Of a stretch of 49,446 nt of DNA, positions 44,169 through 49,446 are shown in pieces. The position numbers and the translations under genes are program-made. The stretch comes from an uncultured Bulleidia sp. (GTDB lineage: Bacteria > Bacillota_I > Bacilli_A > Erysipelotrichales > Erysipelotrichaceae). Below the pieces are notes generated by a model. It searched no databases and had not been told where the DNA came from. It saw only the letters and a list, made by a program, of their open reading frames with translations. Position 1 is the first letter of the stretch. Each line of letters begins with the position of its first letter. The stretch spans positions 1-49,446 of the forward strand of contig CAKVLT010000006.1 of NCBI GenBank assembly GCA_934757945.1. Reading direction: 5' to 3'.

Positions 44169-44487
44169 TGTGGATAAAAAAGTTTTCCACAATTTTAATA
44201 ATTGTAAAAAACACGATAAATACAAGTAATATTTGAGTTTTCCACATCTTTCCACAATTTTTAGAATGTGGATAATTTGTGGAAAACTTTTAAACATGTG
44301 GAAAAGTAGTGGATTATGTGGAAAACTATTCAAAAAATGAAGATATCCACAAGTTTTACACATATAAAAAAACAGCATAAATAAAGGATTTTTTATAGTT
44401 TTCCACAGTTTTCAACATATGTGGAAAACTCCTGCTGTGGAGTCGTGGAAAAACCAGTAAGTTATCCACAATTCATTGTGTGGAAAA
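44169..44487. other. oriC: DnaA-box cluster upstream of dnaA
   Basis: Boxes on both strands. Perfect TTATCCACA type at 44169-44177, 44267-44275 and 44462-44470. TTTTCCACA type at 44183-44191, 44238-44246, 44278-44286, 44297-44305, 44317-44325, 44399-44407, 44420-44428 and 44479-44487. Variants at 44248-44256 (CTTTCCACA), 44343-44351 (ATATCCACA) and 44444-44452 (CGTGGAAAA). AT-rich spacers (44192-44237, 44352-44398) are possible melting sites. Confidence 0.93.
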
Positions 44488-44566
44488 GTATTATAAATCT
44501 TGTAATACCCTTTGAATGTAACAGTATTGATAGTAATAATTGCCAAAAAACTGAAGATGAAATAAA

Positions 44567-44781
44567 TATAATTGACCATCTAACTCATCGACAAGAAAAA
44601 ATAGGAAAAGCAGCATTCAAAGCATTTGTAATCTTCTTCGAGTCATTTGATGAGATTTGGAATTATATTTGGCTACTTTATCCATCATCTGTTTCTCTGT
44701 ATTTCTATGATTGAATCTATATTCCTGCTCTCCAAAAAAATAACGGCAGATCTATTTTTCTTGCAACATGGTAAATGCCAA
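44567..44781 (-). pseudogene. Decayed IS1595-like transposase 3' end, copy A
   Basis: A 215-bp block nearly identical to 45779-45993. On the minus strand it encodes a transposase-type C terminus: LGIYHVARKIDLPLFF, then after a one-base frameshift (seven A here against six in copy B) EQEYRFNHRN and more. The spacing of GxYH..K and YRFNxR matches the end of IS1595/ISXO2-type DDE domains (family resemblance). The frameshift and missing 5' part show it is dead. Confidence 0.6.
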
Positions 44782-45075
44782 GGATATTGAATGTTGTTTT
44801 GCTGTCCGTATTCAATGTCCTGTCTTTTGATAGAACAAGTGACTGTGTCAGAAAGGAATTTGTTATTTTACTGTCGTCTTTTGGTCCTGCTCTCAACTTG
44901 AGAAACTGTAGATAGGTACTGTTTCTTCTTGTTGACAGAGCTATTGAAAAAAGGCTGTTCCGTACTACAGCCCTGATGACCTGATTCTTTTGATTTTGAT
45001 CTGATATATGCAACATATGCTTCATAAGCACGTAAATTATCTTTTTCTCATTTTTACTAAATGATGCATTTTACA
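44782..45075 (-). pseudogene. Unrecognised decayed coding sequence upstream of transposase copy A
   Basis: Part of a 104-codon open frame (45031 to 44717) that runs into copy A. A different frame here reads RAYEAYVAYIRSKSKESGH and ends at a stop, so this looks like mixed, mutated coding DNA. No function can be named, and nothing else was seen in this stretch. Confidence 0.35.
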
Positions 45076-45089
45076 TTATGCAATAATGA

Positions 45090-45716
45090 TTAACGAAATA
45101 AACGAGAAAATAATGTCTTTTTCTTTATTCCTGCCATCTTTCTTATTGCATCGCCTTTTGAATAGCCTCTTGCTTCAGATTCGCTTATCATCTTTTCAGC
45201 TCTTGCAGGATCGCCTAATTTAGCAATCGCAACAGCATAGTTTGCCTGTGCAACCCAATAATCAAATTCAGTTTTATCAATCAATGGCAAACCTTTCTCA
45301 TACCATTGTTTCGCCTTCTCATATTCGCACTTAAATAGATAGATAGCACCCATATTTGTATATGCTGTCCCTTCATAAGGGTTAAGTCCTATTGATTGAT
45401 CATAAAACATCAACGCCTTATCTGTATTATTTAAGACTCTACAACATCTTCCAAGATGAATCATAATTACGGAATTACTTTCATCTAAAGCAAGTGCTTC
45501 TGCTAAAACACTAAGTTCTTCAGTATATTGTTTACTTTCATGTAATCTATTTGCTTTTTCTAATAGCGCTATTACCTTTGCTTCAGTCAATACATAATTT
45601 TTTTCTTTACCTTCGCTATCTAATAAGTATTTACTTCCACAGTATCCGCAAACATACATATTTCCATATCTTTTTAGTTTCGAAGCACCACAACCTTCAC
45701 ATTGTAATCTGATCAT
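45090..45716 (-). CDS. Zinc-ribbon and TPR-repeat protein, function unknown
   Basis: 208 residues. An N-terminal zinc ribbon (CEGCGASKL..VCGYCGSKY, residues 6-29) is followed by about three tetratricopeptide-type repeats (roughly 70-170: HLGRCCRVLNNTDKALMFYDQSIGLNP, AYTNMGAIYLFKCEYEKAKQWYEKGL) and a basic tail (GIKKKTLFSRLFR). It is likely a protein-interaction adaptor. It has an AGGGGAG-type ribosome site and intact reading frame, although both sides carry transposase remnants, so it may be acquired DNA. Confidence 0.75.
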   Translation of the reverse strand: MIRLQCEGCGASKLKRYGNMYVCGYCGSKYLLDSEGKEKNYVLTEAKVIALLEKANRLHESKQYTEELSVLAEALALDESNSVIMIHLGRCCRVLNNTDKALMFYDQSIGLNPYEGTAYTNMGAIYLFKCEYEKAKQWYEKGLPLIDKTEFDYWVAQANYAVAIAKLGDPARAEKMISESEARGYSKGDAIRKMAGIKKKTLFSRLFR

Positions 45717-45778
45717 AGTATTCCCCTCCTATACCGCTAAAAAATTAGATATTAAAGAAGTATATTTATACTTATAAG

Positions 45779-45993
45779 TATAATTGACTATCTGACTCAT
45801 CGACAAGCAAAAATAGGAAAAGCAGCATTCAAAGCATTCATAATCTGTTTACGAGTCATTGGATGAGATTTGAAAATATATTTGGATACTTTATCCATCA
45901 TCTGTTTCTCTGTATTTCTATGATTGAATCTATATTCCTGCTCTCCAAAAAATAACGGCAGATCTATTTTTTTTGCACCATGGTAAATGCCAA
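45779..45993 (-). pseudogene. Decayed IS1595-like transposase 3' end, copy B
   Basis: 215-bp direct repeat of 44567-44781. On the minus strand one frame reads IGIYHGAKKIDLPLFFGEQE, then YRFNHRNTEKQMMDKVSKY, and finally reaches a stop after FPIFACR, with a stop codon also just upstream. Only the C-terminal part of the transposase survives. Confidence 0.6.
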
Positions 45994-46110
45994 TTTACTA
46001 TCAGGATGTTTTGTAGGATAAGGATAAAGCCCTGTATCGCGTAAAAAAGGAATATAAAGAGAAATATGCATTCTTTGATGAGCAGTGAGATATTCACAGC
46101 TTTTCACATT
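45994..46110 (-). pseudogene. Possible remnant coding stretch between copy B and jag
   Basis: The minus-strand frame reads KSCEYLTAHQRMHISLYIP and continues GLYPYPTKHPDSKLAF before a stop inside the A run of copy B. It has no start with a ribosome site and lies just after the jag terminator. It may be the broken 5' continuation of the same element, but I do not recognise it. Confidence 0.3.
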
Positions 46111-46136
46111 AAAAAAGACTTGTATTTCTACAAGTC
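46111..46136 (-). terminator. Terminator of rpmH-rnpA-yidC-jag
   Basis: GACTTGTA and TACAAGTC form a perfect 8-bp stem with a TTTC loop; leftwards a run of six T follows, directly after the jag stop. Confidence 0.9.
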
Positions 46137-46874
46137 CTATTCAGCTTCGCTTTCTTCTTTATCAGCTACATATCTGATACATACGTGACGATTAGATCCT
46201 TCACCTTCTGAATCAGTACGCAGATTGTGCCATTCGGATAAAGCTTTATGGATAACTTTTCTTTCGTCATTTGGCATTGGATCCAGTTCTACATCCACCT
46301 TGGATCTCTGTACCTGTTTACCGGTACGTTTAGCCATGGAACGAAGTCTGGCATATCTGTCTTCTTTATAATGATTAACATCAATCAGAACATTTACTCT
46401 GTGCTTAAACTGAGCATTTACAGCTCCTTTTACAACAGTATTGAATGCGGCGATAGTCTTACCCATCTTACCAATCAGAACGGCGTTATTTTCAGCATTC
46501 AGGTTAACTACAAAGCCATCTTCTCTTTCTTCGATAGCAACTTCAATATCTTCATCAATACCTGTAAAGAAGTTACCTAAATAGTCAAAGATAAATTCTT
46601 TTACATCATCCATGGAAAATGTATTTTCAACAGCTTCTTCTTTGACAGTTTCTGGTTCTAAAGCAGTTTCTTCAACAACTACATCTTCTTCCACAACAAC
46701 ATCTTCTTCAACAACAACATCTTCTTCAACTGCAATAGTAATGGAGGAACCAAGTCCTAAAATACCCTTCTTTTCTTCAACAACAGTGTAGTTTAATTCA
46801 TCAGCAGAGCATCCAAAATCTGCGGCTGCTGCAGATAATACTTCTTCTAATGTTTTTCCTGTGTAGTTTTTCAT
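46137..46874 (-). CDS. jag: RNA-binding protein Jag/KhpB
   Basis: 245 residues. Jag-N domain (1-50, KNYTGKTLEEVLSAAAADFG), then an acidic linker of repeated EEDVVV units (about 52-72), a KH domain (about 95-165, AVLIGKMGKTIAAFNTVV) and an R3H domain (about 180-240, NDERKVIHKALSEW). It binds RNA and influences cell division and elongation in other Bacillota. The linker is encoded by an 18-bp tandem repeat. It overlaps yidC by 4 nt. Confidence 0.95.
   Translation of the reverse strand: MKNYTGKTLEEVLSAAAADFGCSADELNYTVVEEKKGILGLGSSITIAVEEDVVVEEDVVVEEDVVVEETALEPETVKEEAVENTFSMDDVKEFIFDYLGNFFTGIDEDIEVAIEEREDGFVVNLNAENNAVLIGKMGKTIAAFNTVVKGAVNAQFKHRVNVLIDVNHYKEDRYARLRSMAKRTGKQVQRSKVDVELDPMPNDERKVIHKALSEWHNLRTDSEGEGSNRHVCIRYVADKEESEAE
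46681..46734. repeat. 18-bp tandem repeat, three units, within jag
   Basis: Units acatcttcttccacaaca, acatcttcttcaacaaca and acatcttcttcaactgca at 46681, 46699 and 46717; each adds six residues to the acidic Jag linker in frame. Confidence 0.9.
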
Positions 46875-47758
46875 TTGTTATTACCTTCTGTCTTATCGAT
46901 ATATTTCTGAACAAGAATAGTCTTTATAACATTTGTAAAGGAGTTGATTGCCCAGTAAAGAGCCATAGCTGTAGGCCACATTAAGCCGAATCCACAAATC
47001 ATAACCATCATATAAATCTGCATGATCATCTGAGACTTATTATTGACTGTTTCAGGTTTTCTGTGCTGTTTTTCAGCTAACTTTTCAGCTTTCTTTTTAG
47101 AGAAGTACTGAGGAACATACATGGAAAGGAACTGAAGTAATGCCATGATGACAAACAGTACAAGGTACATCAGGTTTCCACCCTTGATACCTGTTAATGG
47201 TGTTACACTCAGTTTGATACCCATGAATGTACCGTTCTGTACAGCATAAGCTCTTTGAACAGCCATATACATTGCCATAATTAATGGTAACTGAATGAAT
47301 GTAACAAGCATTGTTCCTAATGGATTGATATGGTGTTTAGCATAGAGATTCTGCATCTCCTGTGCTTTCTTCTGCTGGCTTGCGGAATCGTCTCTGCCTT
47401 CATATTTGCGGTTGATTTTTTCAAGTTCTGGCTGAATCAGCTGCATTTCCTGAGTGGCAACTGTAGATTTGAATGTTCCTACAGCAAGTAATCCGTTAAC
47501 AATCACAGTAATCAGTACAATTGCAAGACCTACACCAATTTTTGGTGAAAGGAAGTTGATTAACTGGGATAATGGCCATACGAAGATAGCTGAGAACCAG
47601 CTTTCATCTGCCATAACAGAAGAGAATGTTGTTGTACTGTCAATTAAAATAGTGTTTCCGTTGGCATCTCTTGGTACTGTACAACCGGTTAATGTCACAG
47701 CAATTGCCACAAATGCAATTGCTGTTAAAAATTTTTTTCTACGTGGGGTAATTTTCAT
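46871..47758 (-). CDS. yidC: Membrane protein insertase YidC/OxaA
   Basis: 295 residues. A lipoprotein signal with LTGC (Cys about 26) replaces the large periplasmic domain of Gram-negative YidC. Five membrane helices follow; the charged loop KKKAEKLAEKQHRKPE is cytoplasmic, and the helix 1 region LSQLINFLSPKIGVGLAIVL matches the family. Inserts membrane proteins alone or with Sec, for example the Fo c-subunit. Confidence 0.95.
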   Translation of the reverse strand: MKITPRRKKFLTAIAFVAIAVTLTGCTVPRDANGNTILIDSTTTFSSVMADESWFSAIFVWPLSQLINFLSPKIGVGLAIVLITVIVNGLLAVGTFKSTVATQEMQLIQPELEKINRKYEGRDDSASQQKKAQEMQNLYAKHHINPLGTMLVTFIQLPLIMAMYMAVQRAYAVQNGTFMGIKLSVTPLTGIKGGNLMYLVLFVIMALLQFLSMYVPQYFSKKKAEKLAEKQHRKPETVNNKSQMIMQIYMMVMICGFGLMWPTAMALYWAINSFTNVIKTILVQKYIDKTEGNNK

Positions 47759-47776
47759 AATGTCTCCTAATTTTAA

Positions 47777-48109
47777 CTACTTTATTTTAGCCTTTATAAG
47801 TAGTTTTTCCAAGTTATTTTTATTTGTCTCATAATTGTTATCTTTGTAGCCATTTCTGACAATCAGAACGCCATCATAATTGAGATTTTCAAAAGAGAAT
47901 ATTTCCTGGCACATCATACGTACTTGACGTTTATACAGGTTTCTGTCTACAGCGTGTCCAAGTTTTTTTGAAACGGAAATACCTATACGTCCATGTTCAG
48001 CTGCTTTAGAAACATAATAGAATACAAAGCTTTTATTTACCTGTTTATTTCCTGTATGAATAATCTTTTGAAATTCCTGAGATTTCTTTATTCTGTTTTC
48101 TTTTTTCAT
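47777..48109 (-). CDS. rnpA: Ribonuclease P protein component
   Basis: 110 residues from the ATG at 48107-48109, since MKKENRIKKSQEFQ is the family start; a TTG extension would begin inside the rpmH terminator. The RNR-type motif is ISVSKKLGHAVDRNLYKRQVR (HAVxRNxxKR) near the middle. It helps RNase P RNA process tRNA 5' ends. It has no free Shine-Dalgarno, because the terminator T tract ends just before the start. Confidence 0.95.
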   Translation of the reverse strand: MKKENRIKKSQEFQKIIHTGNKQVNKSFVFYYVSKAAEHGRIGISVSKKLGHAVDRNLYKRQVRMMCQEIFSFENLNYDGVLIVRNGYKDNNYETNKNNLEKLLIKAKIK

Positions 48110-48115
48110 ATGTAA

Positions 48116-48140
48116 TAAAAAAACCACCAAAGGGTGGTTT
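48116..48140 (-). terminator. Terminator/attenuator between rpmH and rnpA
   Basis: AAACCACC and GGTGGTTT form an 8-bp stem with a 4-nt loop, followed leftwards by seven T, ending about 8 nt before the rnpA start codon. Confidence 0.88.
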
Positions 48141-48142
48141 GA

Positions 48143-48277
48143 TTAGGCAGAAAGGACCTTTCTTCCCTTTGCACGGCGTCTTGCTAATACCTTACGACCG
48201 CCAACTGTTGCCATACGGGCTCTGAAGCCATGTGTAGCCTTAGTTTTTTTCTTGCTAGGCTGGTATGTTCTTTTCAT
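48143..48277 (-). CDS. rpmH: 50S ribosomal protein L34
   Basis: 44 residues: MKRTYQPSKKKTKATHGF, then RARMATVGGRKVLARRRAKG and a short tail. It is full length, with a GGAGGTGG ribosome site. It lies too close to the noise level for ordinary gene calls by length but is unmistakable. First gene of rpmH-rnpA-yidC-jag. Confidence 0.98.
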   Translation of the reverse strand: MKRTYQPSKKKTKATHGFRARMATVGGRKVLARRRAKGRKVLSA

Positions 48278-48331
48278 ATTCACGCCACCTCCAGTTTTCT
48301 TTTTTTATATATTTAGAACAAACGCTTATAA

Positions 48332-48360
48332 ATAATAATAAAGGAATGTTCCAATGTCAA
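48332..48360 (-). promoter_or_regulatory. rpmH operon promoter
   Basis: Minus-strand -35 TTGACA (48355-48360), 17 nt, -10 TATTAT (48332-48337). Near-consensus, as expected for a ribosomal protein gene. The rest of 48361-48482 holds nothing recognisable. Confidence 0.85.
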
Positions 48361-48482
48361 ACACAAAGACAAAATGTTCTATGGAAATCACAGAAGATTA
48401 TGGATATATGTAATGAAAGATTTTTCCAAAAAAGGTATTCAAAATATTAAAAATAACGATAATATCGGGTCAAATACAAAAT

Positions 48483-48507
48483 AAAAGAAGGATTTCATCC
48501 TTCTTTT
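48483..48507 (-). terminator. Terminator of the M15 peptidase gene
   Basis: AAAAGAAGGAT and ATCCTTCTTTT, an 11-bp stem with a 3-nt loop and T tracts on both sides, 12 nt past the stop. Confidence 0.9.
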
Positions 48508-48518
48508 ATAAGAATCTA

Positions 48519-49283
48519 TTATTTGAAATATTCTTCCATGGTCACATTCTTGTTATACATGTCTGTAGCAGTATCCACGCCTACATATCTGTAATGCCAT
48601 GGTTCATAAGTATATCCTGTAATCTCTTCTTTTCCTTCAGGATAACGTAAGATAAATCCATATTCATGAGCATGTGCTGTTAACCATTTGCAGGCATCAG
48701 AATCTTTAAAGGATTCTGATGTATTTGGGGTATCCGGACCATCTGTAAAATCTATAGCCAGACCAAGCTGATGTTCACTGTATCCTGCTTTTGGACAGGA
48801 AGCAGCTGCTTTGGCTTCTTTTAATAAAGCTACCTCAGATGTGTAAATCTGATCCTGGTCAGTATAGGAAATATATCCCGCTGTTACATATAATGTAATA
48901 CCTTCATTACTGGCGGCTTCTGACATTGCCTGTAATTGTGTGGCAACTTCCTGTCTGACTTCAAATACTCCTGTAGTACTCTGTACATTTTCCGGATCAG
49001 CAAGATCTGATGGTACATAGCTTTGATCCAGTGGCGTACTGTTCTTATTTAAAAGAAAAGTGTAACTGGAATAATCTATACCTGCTTCAGGTGTAGCTGT
49101 AGCTTCAGGGGTTGCAGTTTCCTGAGTTTTTTCGTTTTTAATTGCACTGATTTTGACGTCTTTCTGATCTAAGAAAAATATTTTATATAAGGAAAAAGAG
49201 ACTAGAGCAAATAAGACAATCGTAAAGAGAATAATCATCTTTTTCGGATTCACATTGAATTTTGGTTGTTTATTATCTGACAT
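48519..49283 (-). CDS. M15 family D-alanyl-D-alanine carboxypeptidase (VanY-like)
   Basis: 254 residues from the ATG at 49281-49283, behind GAAAGGAAG; the open frame extends 50 codons upstream without a better site. An N-terminal membrane anchor (about 17-38) and a low-complexity TATPEATATPEA linker precede the enzyme domain outside the cell. Zinc site: SEHQLGLAIDF (SxHxxGxAxD) and EPWHYRYVG (ExxHxR type), with the catalytic Glu before WH. It trims D-Ala from peptidoglycan stem peptides. There is no van cluster nearby, so a housekeeping role is likely. Confidence 0.93.
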   Translation of the reverse strand: MSDNKQPKFNVNPKKMIILFTIVLFALVSFSLYKIFFLDQKDVKISAIKNEKTQETATPEATATPEAGIDYSSYTFLLNKNSTPLDQSYVPSDLADPENVQSTTGVFEVRQEVATQLQAMSEAASNEGITLYVTAGYISYTDQDQIYTSEVALLKEAKAAASCPKAGYSEHQLGLAIDFTDGPDTPNTSESFKDSDACKWLTAHAHEYGFILRYPEGKEEITGYTYEPWHYRYVGVDTATDMYNKNVTMEEYFK

Positions 49284-49348
49284 AATTCTTCCTTTCGTCA
49301 ATACAATGTTATCTAAGTTCACATAAAAAATCAAATTTACAGAAGAGA

Positions 49349-49357
49349 TGCTATAAT
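49349..49357 (+). promoter_or_regulatory. Extended -10 promoter facing out of the window
   Basis: Plus-strand TGCTATAAT. Downstream an AAAGGAG site has no start codon at usual spacing; ATGs at 49407 (7 codons then stop) and 49424 (open to the edge) are candidates. A divergent gene probably begins beyond 49446. Confidence 0.4.
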
Positions 49358-49446
49358 ATCGAAGGAATTTAAAGGAGTATTTAACTATAAGGAAGTCAAG
49401 AGATAAATGAAAGAAATTGAGGAATGTTAACAAATCCAGCAGATTC

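Noticed and set aside
44098..44247. Extension of DnaA by 50 codons
   Set aside because: Hydrophobic, unlike DnaA, and overlaps the dnaA promoter and oriC boxes.
44421..44714. Plus-strand 97-codon open frame
   Set aside because: It spans DnaA boxes and the antisense of a decayed transposase; no ribosome site or family resemblance.
46681..46734. Short tandem repeat considered as CRISPR
   Set aside because: Units are contiguous, lack spacers and code in frame within jag.
48110..48130. TTG-initiated extension of RnpA by seven codons
   Set aside because: It would start inside the rpmH terminator hairpin and has no ribosome site.

Overview
This 49.4 kb window is the chromosomal replication-origin region of a low-GC Bacillota. 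The order rpmH-rnpA-yidC-jag / oriC / dnaA-dnaN-yaaA-recF-gyrB-gyrA / serS / ffs-tadA-dnaX-ebfC-recR, the rsmG-noc-parA-parB block, a T-box leader, a CIRCE operator and a short SRP RNA without an Alu domain all fit Bacillota. The overall style suggests an Erysipelotrichia-type gut anaerobe, but genus and species cannot be fixed from sequence reading alone. No complete mobile element, CRISPR array, tRNA or rRNA is visible.

Layout, left to right. Positions 1-14.8 kb are a metabolic region on both strands: a truncated Rpn-type nuclease, an S9 peptidase with a Nudix hydrolase, a MetE-like methyltransferase, a DNPH1-like nucleotide hydrolase, an MFS transporter, a zinc-ribbon protein, phosphoglycerate mutase (gpmI), a PhnD-PhnC-PhnE-PhnE type ABC importer followed by a tyrosine phosphatase and a cytoplasmic 5'-nucleotidase-like enzyme, and a CIRCE-controlled Hsp20. 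From 14.9 to 44.1 kb every gene is on the minus strand, co-directional with a fork leaving the origin leftwards: a small membrane protein, the complete atpIBEFHAGDC operon, parB, parA, noc, rsmG, a ThyX-like protein, mnmG, an unknown gene, fhs, recR, ebfC, dnaX, tadA, SRP RNA, serS with its T-box, gyrA, gyrB, recF, yaaA, dnaN and dnaA. The origin is bipartite: about 14 DnaA boxes lie upstream of dnaA (44169-44487), and a second cluster with a DnaA-trio-like element and AT-rich stretch lies between dnaA and dnaN (42594-42723). From 44.5 to 46.1 kb is a scarred zone with two 215-bp copies of a decayed transposase 3' end around a TPR/zinc-ribbon gene. From 46.1 to 49.3 kb are jag, yidC, rnpA, rpmH and an M15 carboxypeptidase, also on the minus strand and therefore pointing towards the origin.

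How it works together. The core encodes initiation (DnaA, DnaN, gyrase), fork repair (RecF, RecR, EbfC, DnaX), origin segregation (ParA, ParB, Noc and two perfect parS sites), translation quality (SerRS, TadA, MnmG, RsmG, L34, RNase P) and membrane insertion and energy (YidC, SRP RNA, F-type ATP synthase).

The observations most worth a second look are: a perfect parS palindrome inside the serS T-box leader, where its RNA could form the leader hairpin; a c-subunit with the two-carboxylate Na+-type motif; two near-identical inverted DnaA-box pairs at the rsmG-noc-parAB promoter; the rpmH-jag block oriented towards the origin with IS scars at the junction; and GyrA with glycine at the acidic quinolone-anchor position.
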